Notes: generated from the letters alone by a model not told the origin. A stretch of 64,000 bases of DNA from Roseivirga spongicola (GCF_001592965.1 NZ_LRPC01000029.1:62001-126000); one strand, 5' to 3'. Shown: positions 45,329 through 53,813, numbered from the stretch's first letter. Numbers and translations are program-made.

Positions 45329-46567
45329 ATGGACATTTTTGCCATCATTACCATCCTCACCATTTTATCTGCGGCTTTTGCCTTCATCAACACCAAATTC
45401 TTGAAGCTGCCATTCACTATTGGTTTGATGATAATAGCCATGTGTTTTACCCTACTTATTGTAATAGTGGGGCAATTCAATAGCAGCATTTTAGAGCAGT
45501 CTAAAGAACTCATTCAATCCATTGACTTTAAAACTGTATTGCTCGAAGTGATGCTGAGCTTCTTGCTTTTTGCGGGAGCTCTACACACTAAACTGGACGA
45601 CTTGGCTAAACACAGAGCTCCAATTATGCTCTTTGCCACCTTCGGAGTAATGGTTTCAACCTTTTTAGTGGGTGGCATTTTCTACTTTGTGGCCGAAGCC
45701 GTTGGCCATCATATTGACTTTATTTACTGTCTGCTTTTCGGAGCTTTGATCTCCCCTACCGATCCGATTGCCGTATTAGGAATTCTAAAAGATGCGAAAG
45801 CTCCTAAGAAATTAGAGATCAAAATTGTGGGTGAATCACTCTTCAACGATGGTGTTGGCGTAGTAGTATTCTTGGTTATTTTCTCAATTGCTCAGCGTGG
45901 AATTGCCTCTGTAGAAGCCGAAGAAGTAGGTCTACTTTTCTTTGAGGAAGTATTTGGCGGAATTGCTCTGGGCCTATTGATGGGTTGGGTTGGATTCAAA
46001 ATAATGAAGACTATCGACCATTACGAAACTGAAGTGATGATTACTTTAGCGATGGTAATGGGAATTTATTCTATTGCTCATGCAGTGCATTTCTCTGGGC
46101 CTTTAGCGGTTGTAGTTGCCGGTATTTTCATTGGCAATAAGTCGCCAGAAATAGCTTGGTCTAAAACCACTCAAAACTATGTAGACAAGTTCTGGGAACT
46201 GATTGATGTATTCTTGAACGCCATACTCTTCGTTCTGATTGGTTTTGAACTACTCATTGTTACCATCAATGGCGAATATATTTTACTCGGGGTTTTGGCT
46301 ATTCCTATTACGCTCATTGCCCGATACCTAGCATTAAAAGGGCCGATTATGCTTTTCAATAAAAAGCTGGAGTTCATTCCTAAAACTGATATGATTATGA
46401 CTTGGGGTGGAATCCGTGGTGGTATTTCCATCGCTCTAGCCCTTTCCCTTCAACCTGAAATGGAAAGAGAACTCTTCCTTACGGTAACTTATGTAATTGT
46501 GGTATTCTCTATTATTGGCCAAGGCCTAACTATTGGACCTTTGGTGAAGAGAGTTTTGGGGAGGTAG
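45329..46567 (+). CDS. CPA1-type Na+/H+ antiporter (NhaP-like)
   Basis: A 412-residue inner-membrane protein with about 12 hydrophobic segments. The CPA1 hallmarks are GALISPTDPIAVLGILKDAKAP and GESLFNDGVGVVVF, the latter containing the ND pair of electroneutral antiporters. The late arginine motif is MTWGGIRGGISIALAL. It exchanges sodium for protons for pH and salt homeostasis, in keeping with a marine host that also uses Na+-NQR. It ends close to the hairpin-rich spacer and is probably monocistronic or linked to the AsmA-like gene. Confidence 0.93.
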   Translation: MDIFAIITILTILSAAFAFINTKFLKLPFTIGLMIIAMCFTLLIVIVGQFNSSILEQSKELIQSIDFKTVLLEVMLSFLLFAGALHTKLDDLAKHRAPIMLFATFGVMVSTFLVGGIFYFVAEAVGHHIDFIYCLLFGALISPTDPIAVLGILKDAKAPKKLEIKIVGESLFNDGVGVVVFLVIFSIAQRGIASVEAEEVGLLFFEEVFGGIALGLLMGWVGFKIMKTIDHYETEVMITLAMVMGIYSIAHAVHFSGPLAVVVAGIFIGNKSPEIAWSKTTQNYVDKFWELIDVFLNAILFVLIGFELLIVTINGEYILLGVLAIPITLIARYLALKGPIMLFNKKLEFIPKTDMIMTWGGIRGGISIALALSLQPEMERELFLTVTYVIVVFSIIGQGLTIGPLVKRVLGR

Positions 46568-46621
46568 AAGTAGAATCCTCGGTCCTTCAGGCACCTACTT
46601 TATGCAGTTATTTGCTATGAC

Positions 46622-46656
46622 TAGCCGTCCGACCGCTTGGAGCGGTCAGACGGCTA
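46622..46656. repeat. REP-like hairpin H1
   Basis: TAGCCGTC-C-GACCGCT-TGG-AGCGGTC-A-GACGGCTA forms a 15-bp stem with a single internal mismatch and a 3-base loop. H2 at 47237-47269 has the same shape with paired base changes. Confidence 0.9.
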
Positions 46657-46677
46657 TACACACTTACACTACTAACT

Positions 46678-46725
46678 CATCATCGATTGGATCGAGGATG
46701 GTAGAATGGTCAGTTTGTAACTGAC
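46678..46725. repeat. REP-like double hairpin P1-Q1
   Basis: The first hairpin has arms CATCATCGAT and ATCGAGGATG (one mismatch). It is followed after 8 bases by GTCAGTT-TGT-AACTGAC (46709-46725). The same pair in the same orientation recurs at 47082-47129. Confidence 0.88.
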
Positions 46726-47081
46726 TAGTGGAAAAATTCTAAACAAAAACTGGAGGCTTTATGCCGCTTCTACGAAGCTGAGTTCTGTCAATACTTTGAG
46801 GTTTTATAACATATCGTCCCGCTGGGACTTAGGAAATGGATTCCGTGAGTACTTCTTCTACACACAGGAGGGCTGAGATCCAACATCAGCGTGACCATCG
46901 ACAGATACTACGCCTATGAAAGACTTGGCAAGTTCGATGGTTTTGATGTTGGTCGCTTTTTCTTTTGTAGAATCAAGAGAAAAGGAAGTCTAGAAAAACA
47001 ACCCTAAACAAAGACAAGGATAAGTTTTGCAGATCCCTCCCAAAGTCGGGATGGAAAATTAAAAAACACCTTCTTCTAGCT

Positions 47082-47129
47082 CATCATCGATTGCATCGAT
47101 GATGCATGAGAAGTCAGTTTGTAACTGAC
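47082..47129. repeat. REP-like double hairpin P2-Q2
   Basis: Arms CATCATCGAT and ATCGATGATG around a TGC loop are perfect here, followed by GTCAGTT-TGT-AACTGAC at 47113-47129. It is a direct repeat of the unit at 46678-46725, 404 bases away. Confidence 0.9.
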
Positions 47130-47236
47130 ACTTCAAACTTAAATTCCCCCAGCTCTTCCGAAATACCGAGAGGATGAGCGATCTTTTTTCCACACCTGAT
47201 AAAGCCCCCTTTCAGAGAATTTATTGGTTAGATTAG

Positions 47237-47269
47237 AGTCGTCCGACCACTTAGAGTGGTCTGACGACT
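47237..47269. repeat. REP-like hairpin H2
   Basis: AGTCGTC-C-GACCACT-TAG-AGTGGTC-T-GACGACT. Compared with H1, two stem positions changed together with their partners, so pairing is preserved. It ends 9 bases from the stop codon of the next gene and may also serve as its 3' hairpin. Confidence 0.9.
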
Positions 47270-47278
47270 AATCCCTTG

Positions 47279-48067
47279 TCAATTATAGTAAATCACTACT
47301 TTGGGCTGCTCTGGTAAAGCTCGGTAGATAGAAGTTAGTTCAGCACTTGGAGCAACCAAATAGATTTGAGGCCGATACTCCATAGTTTCAAAAGTAAATA
47401 CCGAAGTCACAAGTGAGCTCAAAGCGTTGGTTCTTTGGGAGTCAAAAAACTGTCTTTTTGCTCTTCTATCTAGCTTTTTAGAATTCTCTTCTTGACTCAA
47501 AAATAGCTCAAGGCCATTCTCCAAAATCAGCTGAATATGAGTAGGCTCATAAACCAACGAATCAGGTTGTGATACAGATGCTAAAAACTCTTCCTGAGTT
47601 TTTGGAGCAGTCTTCTCAATAATCGGCTCCTTCACAATGGTAGCTCTACTAGAGTCCACTCGTAATGGTTTTGAAAACTGTGTCCAGTACTCCCTCTCTC
47701 CTAGTCGTTTCAGCAAAGGATCTATCTGCATTTCAGCTAGCTGAACTTTGTAAATTGACATACCATTGATAAACAAACTCAAGGAGCTATCTGGAACATT
47801 GAGCACTAGGCTAATCGAATCTTTCTTCGGCAAAGCGAGTAATGCCTTTTTAAAAGCAATCTGTCTTTGAAGGGAATCGAGTCCGTTTACAAACTCTGGT
47901 GATTCCATTTCAACATCCTGGTTCCTCCACTCCTTCAACTTTAAGATTGGAGCTGAAGCTAAGTGAAACATACTTAGTAACAGCAACACTCCGAACACAC
48001 AAGCTACAGCAATGACTGGCTTTCTATATCGCTGAAAAAACGACTTTAAAGTAGCAAATACTTCCAT
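47279..48067 (-). CDS. Membrane-anchored protein of the L,D-transpeptidase cluster
   Basis: A 262-residue protein with one N-terminal membrane segment (residues about 18-38, PVIAVACVFGVLLLLSMFHL) and a periplasmic remainder; family not recognised. The frame is open upstream to 48133 inside the preceding gene, but the ATG at 48067, one base beyond the neighbour's stop codon, is the natural start. It follows a YkuD L,D-transpeptidase gene directly, so a role in peptidoglycan cross-linking or anchoring is likely by association only. Confidence 0.65.
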   Translation of the reverse strand: MEVFATLKSFFQRYRKPVIAVACVFGVLLLLSMFHLASAPILKLKEWRNQDVEMESPEFVNGLDSLQRQIAFKKALLALPKKDSISLVLNVPDSSLSLFINGMSIYKVQLAEMQIDPLLKRLGEREYWTQFSKPLRVDSSRATIVKEPIIEKTAPKTQEEFLASVSQPDSLVYEPTHIQLILENGLELFLSQEENSKKLDRRAKRQFFDSQRTNALSSLVTSVFTFETMEYRPQIYLVAPSAELTSIYRALPEQPKVVIYYN

Positions 48068-48068
48068 C

Positions 48069-48716
48069 TTAGAAGATATAAACTTTGGCACCCATTGGCA
48101 TAGACTTATAAACAAGCTCAAGGTTTTCGTCATTTAGGCGAATACAACCATGCGTAACCGGAAGCCCTAAAAACCGCTGGAAAAGCGTACCGTGAATCAA
48201 ATAGCCATCGCCTAAGCTTAGAGAATAATCACCAAGCACTCCATACTCAAACCTTGAGGGGTGATTGTACGATGGCACAGGCAAGCCTTCCTCCACAAAA
48301 GCCCAGTCTGGCTTCTTCCATACCGGGTCTTTCGTTTTATTTAATATTCTGAATTCGCCTTTAGGCGTTTTAAACATCCACTTTTCTTTCTCGCTCTTTT
48401 TAAGAAGAACATAACTACCTGTAGAGCACATGTCTTTTTTAATCAGTTCATCGCCCTTATATAGGTAGAACTCGTTCATGGTGCTATTCACCACTAGGTA
48501 ATTTGTTTTGGGCATATTAGCCTTCAATTTTTTATCTAGCGAAGTCAATTCCTTTTCGGCATTGGACTTCATTACCCGAAACGTTGAATCGTTCACCTCA
48601 GGCTCGTTGCCAATGGTAGCCAAAGCAATTGTAACCGACTGTAGATTGAGCACAAGCAACAGCCCTGAAATGCTCAGGCTTACAATCATTAAGGTTTTTA
48701 CTATTCTCTTATTCAT
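48069..48716 (-). CDS. L,D-transpeptidase (YkuD domain)
   Basis: A 215-residue protein with an N-terminal signal anchor (LMIVSLSISGLLLVLNLQS). The YkuD catalytic domain runs over residues about 75-215: LVVNSTMNEFYLYKGD, GEFRILNKTK, the first histidine in YLIHGTLFQRF and the catalytic cysteine in THGCIRLNDEN. Such enzymes form 3-3 cross-links in peptidoglycan or attach lipoproteins to it from the periplasmic side. It is encoded one base after the next L,D-transpeptidase gene ends, in a compact envelope operon. Confidence 0.9.
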   Translation of the reverse strand: MNKRIVKTLMIVSLSISGLLLVLNLQSVTIALATIGNEPEVNDSTFRVMKSNAEKELTSLDKKLKANMPKTNYLVVNSTMNEFYLYKGDELIKKDMCSTGSYVLLKKSEKEKWMFKTPKGEFRILNKTKDPVWKKPDWAFVEEGLPVPSYNHPSRFEYGVLGDYSLSLGDGYLIHGTLFQRFLGLPVTHGCIRLNDENLELVYKSMPMGAKVYIF

Positions 48717-48717
48717 T

Positions 48718-49812
48718 TCAATTACCCGTTGTGGGCATATTTAGTGCACCGACAATGAGCACTGGCGTGTTTTCTGGCACCAGTTTCCATATTTTGTCCA
48801 TGTCTGAATTTTCTAAGGCAATACATCCGTCTGTCCAATCGATGCCTTTTCCACCATCTCCATGTATTTCGATCAGGTTACCAATGCTTGCGCTTTGGGG
48901 AATTATTCCCTCAGCTTTATTCTGCTTAAATCTCTTTTTATCTTCCTCATTCGGATAGTCCAAAAGAAAGGCCTTGTAATACTTAGTTTGGCCATTAGCC
49001 TTTCGCTTCAATACCTTGTAATGACCTTCTGGAGTTGTTTTATCTCCCGACCGCTGCTTATCGCCAATCCAATTGGCACCCAACTCTACTGAATAAGTAC
49101 TCAGCAGTTTGCCTCTACTATAGATTTTAAGCTCCCTATTGTACTTGTTCACCACTACCAATGCCGAACCTGTTCTTCTAGAATTTTCAATGGCTGAATT
49201 CACCCACTTTTTCCAAGTTGGAACCTCTCTTGAAAATTCTTCGAGTGTATTTTTTGCGTAAACAACCAACTCCCCCACGCCAGACTCCAAGACTTTGAGA
49301 TTTTGCTCCATCTTTCCAGTATTTCCTTTCGCTAATGAGTTAGTCAACTCCTGATGTTTAAGCCTACTACTCGCCAGTAAACTCAATTGCCTTTTACTCA
49401 TTGGCAAGCGCTTATAGCTACCATCGAATAGAGTTAGCTGTCCACCAATATTTTTAAGCCTATTGGCAAAATTGTTCGTAAGCTTTTTACTTCCTGCTTT
49501 TGCCTCTTGAGCGGCCATTTCGGCATACTCAATTGACTTCTTAGCGAAGTCTCTGCTCTCGCTATAAGTTCTCAGAAAAAAGAGCCTTTCGTTTTCAGCG
49601 CTCCACGAATTCATAGCAGAATCGTAAAACATCTTGGCTTTCGTCCAGCTACTTTTAGCATAAACCGAAGCCTTTTGTTTATCGGCCAAGGCTAGTTTTT
49701 CTCTAGCCAGCGCCAGCTCATCTAAAGGCGGTTTGGGATATAGCGCAAAACCCGACAAAACCAACAGCACAACTAATGCCGACAATCCCAAAACCAACCA
49801 TTTAAATCTCAT
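48718..49812 (-). CDS. YafK-like L,D-transpeptidase with helical N-terminal domain
   Basis: A 364-residue protein with an N-terminal membrane segment (LVLGLSALVVLLVLSGFALY). A helical region follows (about 30-200, LALAREKLALADKQ, SRDFAKKSIEYAEMAAQEAK). A C-terminal YkuD-type domain has LVVVNKYNRELKIYSRGK, DKTTPEGHYKVL, IEIHGDGGKGIDW and the catalytic cysteine in TDGCIALENSD. The latter pattern is the COG3034/YafK type, whose E. coli member DpaA cuts Lpp off peptidoglycan. Here it could cut or form such links. The adjacent upstream gene encodes a lysine-ended lipoprotein. Confidence 0.85.
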   Translation of the reverse strand: MRFKWLVLGLSALVVLLVLSGFALYPKPPLDELALAREKLALADKQKASVYAKSSWTKAKMFYDSAMNSWSAENERLFFLRTYSESRDFAKKSIEYAEMAAQEAKAGSKKLTNNFANRLKNIGGQLTLFDGSYKRLPMSKRQLSLLASSRLKHQELTNSLAKGNTGKMEQNLKVLESGVGELVVYAKNTLEEFSREVPTWKKWVNSAIENSRRTGSALVVVNKYNRELKIYSRGKLLSTYSVELGANWIGDKQRSGDKTTPEGHYKVLKRKANGQTKYYKAFLLDYPNEEDKKRFKQNKAEGIIPQSASIGNLIEIHGDGGKGIDWTDGCIALENSDMDKIWKLVPENTPVLIVGALNMPTTGN

Positions 49813-49828
49813 AGGCTTTCATAAATAG

Positions 49829-49865
49829 AAAATCCCCTAGAGCCTAAGCTTTCGGGGACTTTTCA
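49829..49865 (-). terminator. Terminator-like hairpin between lipoprotein and L,D-transpeptidase genes
   Basis: On the minus strand, TCCCC and GGGGA arms with an inner AGC-TTAG-GCT stem are followed by TTTTC. It could limit read-through from the lipoprotein gene into the transpeptidase genes, giving much more lipoprotein than enzyme. Confidence 0.55.
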
Positions 49866-49881
49866 CATGATTCAAATACTA

Positions 49882-50481
49882 TTACTTTCTTGCAGTTTTG
49901 TATTTGCTGATCACCTCTGTTAATTCAGTGTTGATGGAGCTAGCCTTTTCTCTGGCAACAGATAATTTCTCCATTGTTGGTTTCAACTGACCGCTCTGAA
50001 ACATCTCGTTAGACTCGTTCATTGATGTTTCGATAGCATCTAGCTCTGCTTTGATAGCCACTAAAGCAGTTGAACCTTCTTTACCTCTTGGGGCTTCAGA
50101 AATAAGCGTTCTAGCTTCTGCTACTAATTCAGATACTTCACTGATGGTAGCTGTAATTTCAGATCTTAATGACATAATCACCTCATTGGTGTTAGCAGTA
50201 AGCTCTGTAGCTTGCTCTGTTACAGCATTTAGTTTTTCGATAGTAACATCGTACTTCTTGAAGAATTTAGATTTTTGCTCTTCTAGGCTAGCCATTGCTA
50301 CAGCCATAGAGTCGTTCAATGCCTGAAATTCATCTTCCAAGTAAATGTCTGCACCAGCAACCTGCGCTCCGCTGATGGCTGCGTTTGCTGCATCAACTTC
50401 TGCTTGTGGAACACCAGCACATGAGGTTAAGCCAATAATACCAATGAACAATGCACCGATAAATGTGTTTTTAGCTTTCAT
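49882..50481 (-). CDS. DUF4398-like helical lipoprotein with C-terminal lysine
   Basis: A 199-residue lipoprotein: signal with lipobox LTSC, Cys21. The mature part is almost wholly helical, with an alanine-rich start (AEVDAANAAISGAQVAGADIY) like DUF4398 domains and a long coiled-coil region (ELTANTNEVIMSLRSEITA). It ends in SKYKTARK, so the last residue is lysine, as in Braun's lipoprotein (TKYRK), which L,D-transpeptidases link to diaminopimelate. The two following genes are L,D-transpeptidases. An outer-membrane tethering role is inferred from this combination, not shown. Confidence 0.8.
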   Translation of the reverse strand: MKAKNTFIGALFIGIIGLTSCAGVPQAEVDAANAAISGAQVAGADIYLEDEFQALNDSMAVAMASLEEQKSKFFKKYDVTIEKLNAVTEQATELTANTNEVIMSLRSEITATISEVSELVAEARTLISEAPRGKEGSTALVAIKAELDAIETSMNESNEMFQSGQLKPTMEKLSVAREKASSINTELTEVISKYKTARK

Positions 50482-50646
50482 AATTAGTCTTTCGTCTTTC
50501 GTTTTTAGTAGCCTTTGTTAAGACCATTTTTTTAAATCGATCATTTGACGAAGACCTGATAAAAGGTCACATGTTGGGGTGAAAAATATTTTTCTTCCAC
50601 ACAATATTGATTGAACAAAGCCTGTTATAGACCTATTCTACCTACT

Positions 50647-51819
50647 TCAACCCATCTCTGTTGCCAGATTTTTTTTCTGTTTCCTTAACCTTACAATAGA
50701 AACTGCAACTATAATTCCTATGGCTGCCATAGCCGCACCAACTAAATCGGCAGAGGTAAAGCCGTAGCCCATGGCAATTGGCAACCCTGCCAAATAAGCA
50801 CCAGAAGCATTGCCCATATTGAAGGCACTTTGATTGAGCGATGAGCCTAACATCTCTGATCCTTTAGCAGAGCGAATCATCGTCATTTGAATAGGTGATG
50901 CTAAACTGAAAGCTAAAGCACCAATAATGAAAGTCATTATAAGTAGGGCTGTCTTATTTTCTGCAACCATTGTGTTGACCACAAGTGCAATAACCATAAG
51001 AATCAGGAAGAAAATCACAGCCTTAATTGGTGAAACTCTATCGGCTACTTTTGCGCCTATAACGTTACCTACAGTCATGCCTACGCCTGCCAGCACTAAG
51101 ATGTAGCCCACATGGTTTTCCTGAAAGCCAGCCACATCGGTAATCAACGGTGCTATGTAGCTATACCATGCAAAAAAGCCACCCGTACCAATGGTTGTGA
51201 GAATAATGACTAACCATGGTTCTGTTCTTTTGAGTAGACCAAAATCTTTGAGAATACCTCTTTTCGATGCTTTCGGAAGCTCTGGCATCCAGAAATAGAT
51301 GCTCAGCATAGCTAGAACACCAATTACACCAACTATTAAAAAGGCCAGCTTCCAGCTAAAATTGTGACCTAAATATGTACCAAGAGGAACCCCCAATACA
51401 TTGGCGAAAGTCAAGCCGCTGAACATTACAGCAATTGCCTGAGCTTCTTTCCCTTTTTTGGCTAGTGTTCCGGCCACCACAGCACCTATACCAAAGAAGG
51501 CACCGTGTTGTAACCCAGAAAGAAAACGTGCCACCAGTAGTGTCCAGTAATCATTTGCTAAAGCAGAAGCTGTATTGAAGATTGTGAACCATAACATCAG
51601 TAGCAGTAATACCTTATGAGCCGGGTACTTACCTCCTAGTCCTGTAAGTATTGGAGCCCCAACAACCACACCTAAGGCATAGGCCGAAATAAAGTGTCCA
51701 GCTTGTGGAATAGATATATCTAAAGCTAGAGCTACATCGGGTAAAATCCCCATAATTACGAACTCGGTCATACCAATACCAAAGCCGCCAATAGCTAGAG
51801 CCAACAATGATTTCTTCAT
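50647..51819 (-). CDS. MFS efflux transporter (AraJ/sugar-efflux type)
   Basis: A 390-residue major facilitator protein with about 12 hydrophobic segments. TM1 is LLALAIGGFGIGMTEFVIMG, characteristic of the DHA1 AraJ/SotB-like group; loop 2-3 has GKYPAHKVLLLLM and TM5 GVPLGTYLGHNFSWKLAFLI. Such proteins export sugars, arabinose analogues or drugs; the substrate here is unknown. The frame opens at 51843, but MKKSLLALAIGG at 51819 is a better start. It stands alone. Confidence 0.85.
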   Translation of the reverse strand: MKKSLLALAIGGFGIGMTEFVIMGILPDVALALDISIPQAGHFISAYALGVVVGAPILTGLGGKYPAHKVLLLLMLWFTIFNTASALANDYWTLLVARFLSGLQHGAFFGIGAVVAGTLAKKGKEAQAIAVMFSGLTFANVLGVPLGTYLGHNFSWKLAFLIVGVIGVLAMLSIYFWMPELPKASKRGILKDFGLLKRTEPWLVIILTTIGTGGFFAWYSYIAPLITDVAGFQENHVGYILVLAGVGMTVGNVIGAKVADRVSPIKAVIFFLILMVIALVVNTMVAENKTALLIMTFIIGALAFSLASPIQMTMIRSAKGSEMLGSSLNQSAFNMGNASGAYLAGLPIAMGYGFTSADLVGAAMAAIGIIVAVSIVRLRKQKKNLATEMG

Positions 51820-52072
51820 AATAGCGTGTTTCAAACCAGGCACTCATTCACCTGAGAGTGGGATAAGCTTTGAAAGCCATTAAAAGTTTCCCAATAGTGC
51901 AAATTGATTAAATGAGTAGTAATAATGGATAAATGAGAACAGAAGTGAGGAATCTCAAGTAGTAAACAGCACTTAATGCAAAGGTGATTAAATGTGCTAG
52001 GGAAAGGAGTAAAAAGGTAAAAGAGTTGAGAGTGAAGTATGAACTTCAACCTCACCCTCAACAGATTAATAT

Positions 52073-52780
52073 TTAATCATTAGTTCTTGCAGGCGGCAGT
52101 GCTCTATGAATTCTATCTACCAATTTGCTAAACGGAAGACTTTGCAAATACACTTTACCAGGCCCAGTAAGGTTAACCAAGAAAAGTCCTTCTCCACCAA
52201 ATAAGGCATTTTTGAATCCGCCAATAAACTGAACATCATAATTTACCGAAGGGCTGAAACCTACCACACATCCAGTATCCACTTTCAAAGTCTCGCCAGG
52301 CTTAAGCTCCCTTTCAATGATTGTACCACCTGCATGGATGAATGCCAATCCATCACCAGTCAGTTTTTGGAGAATGAATCCTTCACCGCCAAAAAGTCCC
52401 GCTCCAAAACGTTTAGTGAAAGTCACCTCTATCTCAATTCCGTGAGCAGCACATAGAAAGGCATCTTTCTGGCAGATGAACTCTCCTCCTTTAGCTGCTA
52501 AATCTAGTGGTACAATTTTTCCCGGATAAGGAGAAGCAAAGCCTACCACTTCCCTGTCTCTACCCATGTTGGTGAATGAGGTAATAAAGAAACTCTCACC
52601 TGTAAACATACGCTTCAAGCCTTTCATAAGACCTCCACCAGTACCTGTTTCCATTTGAATGCTCTGATCCATATACATCATGGTTCCTGCCTCTGCTCTT
52701 ACAGTTTCTTGAGGATCTAAGGTAATTTCCACCAATTGCATATCGTCTCCAATAAGCTTGTAATCTATTTCGTGCGCCAT
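52073..52780 (-). CDS. TIGR00266/AIM24-family protein
   Basis: A 235-residue protein made of repeated beta elements of the TIGR00266/AIM24 type (MQLVEITLDPQETVRAEAGT, MYMDQSIQMET, LFGGEGFILQKLTGDGLAFI, NALFGGEGLFLVNLTGPGKV). The two GLFGGEG/ALFGGEG motifs are typical. The cellular role in bacteria is unknown. An AACGAAT heptamer tract lies only 10 bases upstream of its ATG, between it and the Dabb gene that precedes it on the same strand. Confidence 0.9.
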   Translation of the reverse strand: MAHEIDYKLIGDDMQLVEITLDPQETVRAEAGTMMYMDQSIQMETGTGGGLMKGLKRMFTGESFFITSFTNMGRDREVVGFASPYPGKIVPLDLAAKGGEFICQKDAFLCAAHGIEIEVTFTKRFGAGLFGGEGFILQKLTGDGLAFIHAGGTIIERELKPGETLKVDTGCVVGFSPSVNYDVQFIGGFKNALFGGEGLFLVNLTGPGKVYLQSLPFSKLVDRIHRALPPARTND

Positions 52781-52790
52781 AGTTTGATTT

Positions 52791-52832
52791 ATTCGTTATT
52801 CGTTATTCGTTATTCGTTATTCGTTATTGGTT
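52791..52832. repeat. Heptamer tandem repeat (ATTCGTT)x6
   Basis: Five exact ATTCGTT units and one ATTGGTT fill nearly the whole 43-base space between the Dabb lipoprotein gene and the AIM24-like gene. The Dabb stop codon (52824-52826) lies inside the tract and the AIM24 ATG is 10 bases from its end. Confidence 0.95.
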
Positions 52833-53201
52833 AATTGTATAATCTACTACCACAAGATCTTCTATAATTCCGCCATGTGTATCTCCAAAAGCTTTATGAA
52901 CAGGATGCGGTAAATACTCGTCTCTAGCTCTCTCATTTTCAAAAGTTAGCAAAAACACATGAGTCATACCTCTATCAAATCCCTCTGGACTATTATTTAG
53001 ACCCCATTCGAAGGATAAAATTTGTGGAATTTCATTCTGAAGTCCTTCAAATGCCTCAATCAGAGCATCTACTTGCTGTTCTGTAGCATCTGGCTTGAAT
53101 TTGAACGACACTACATGCCTCAACTTACCCTCGTTGTGTTCTAAAGTTGAACATGCTGGAATCGTTAATATAAGTACTAGTAAAGCAACTAATTTCTTCA
53201 T
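52824..53201 (-). CDS. Dabb-domain lipoprotein
   Basis: A 125-residue lipoprotein with lipobox IPAC (Cys17). The mature part is a Dabb (stress-responsive alpha/beta barrel) domain: LRHVVSFKFKPDATEQQVD, a conserved His in MTHVFLLTF and PVHKAF near the end. Function in this family is mostly unknown. It is probably co-transcribed with the AIM24-like gene, and its stop codon falls inside the heptamer repeat. Confidence 0.87.
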   Translation of the reverse strand: MKKLVALLVLILTIPACSTLEHNEGKLRHVVSFKFKPDATEQQVDALIEAFEGLQNEIPQILSFEWGLNNSPEGFDRGMTHVFLLTFENERARDEYLPHPVHKAFGDTHGGIIEDLVVVDYTINQ

Positions 53202-53298
53202 ATCTGATTTCTAAAGTTTAATCTAATAAATCTATAGAAAGACCAAGTAAGAAACCTGAGTAACGGAATCCTCTCGTCACCAAAGGTGCCTTGGAGAT

Positions 53299-53760
53299 TT
53301 AAGAATAAAGGACACCTACAATTGTGGCAGACCACTTTAAAGCTTCTCCTAACCAAACTACCAAAATGGCCGAACGTGACCTCAGCTTCTTGGGATTTCG
53401 GAAAAACAAAGCACCTCCGACTATGCAATACAACATACCAAAAATGTACTTTGGTATTAATTGACTGAAGCCCAACACCTCCGAAACTGTAATCAACACA
53501 ATGACCACTGCTGTAACAGTAAAGAAAGATTTATGACGAGGCTTTAAGTTCAGTGAGTTAGATGGCTCTACTGAAGCTAATATGGAAGCGAAGGCAAAAA
53601 CATAATCTCCAAATCTACCTATACCGAAAAAGGGGTCTAAATATATAAGACTAGACAAAGCCAGAAATATCGCCAGATTTTTGGTTAGAGGCTTACGGGC
53701 ATAGCTTACCAATAATAGTGCGGCAAAGGCACAGGCAATGGTTATGATTGAGGAGATCAT
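53299..53760 (-). CDS. Small multi-pass membrane protein of unknown function
   Basis: A 153-residue protein with about five hydrophobic segments (for example IITIACAFAALLLVSYA, FFTVTAVVIVLITVSEVLGF, IFGMLYCIVGGALFF). No family or motif recognised. It lies about 100 bases upstream of the Dabb gene on the same strand and may share its transcript. Confidence 0.7.
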   Translation of the reverse strand: MISSIITIACAFAALLLVSYARKPLTKNLAIFLALSSLIYLDPFFGIGRFGDYVFAFASILASVEPSNSLNLKPRHKSFFTVTAVVIVLITVSEVLGFSQLIPKYIFGMLYCIVGGALFFRNPKKLRSRSAILVVWLGEALKWSATIVGVLYS

Positions 53761-53797
53761 TAAGGCATAAAGTTACCACTAATATTCTCCCTGTACA

Positions 53798-53813
53798 TAC
53801 CCTAATTAGGGTA
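53798..53813. promoter_or_regulatory. Perfect 16-bp palindrome TACCCTAATTAGGGTA
   Basis: The sequence is exactly self-complementary and sits in the 250-base divergent spacer, 38 bases before the membrane-protein ATG and about 200 before the LOG gene. It looks like a dimeric regulator's binding site. Confidence 0.5.

Larger units (their letters stand above)
46568..47278. other. Gene-free region of REP-like palindromes
   Basis: No open frame with coding character is seen on either strand over 711 bases. Three kinds of hairpin are arranged as H1-P1-Q1 at the left and P2-Q2-H2 at the right, listed separately. The middle (about 46730-47075) has short hairpins such as GTCCC-GCT-GGGAC but nothing recognised; it could be a decayed mobile element such as a RAYT unit, but no transposase motif was found. 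Confidence 0.7.

Noticed and set aside
46726-47081. Decayed RAYT or other transposase gene between the hairpin units
   Set aside because: No HxH, transposase motif or sustained open frame was found in any frame; only the flanking hairpins suggest such an origin.
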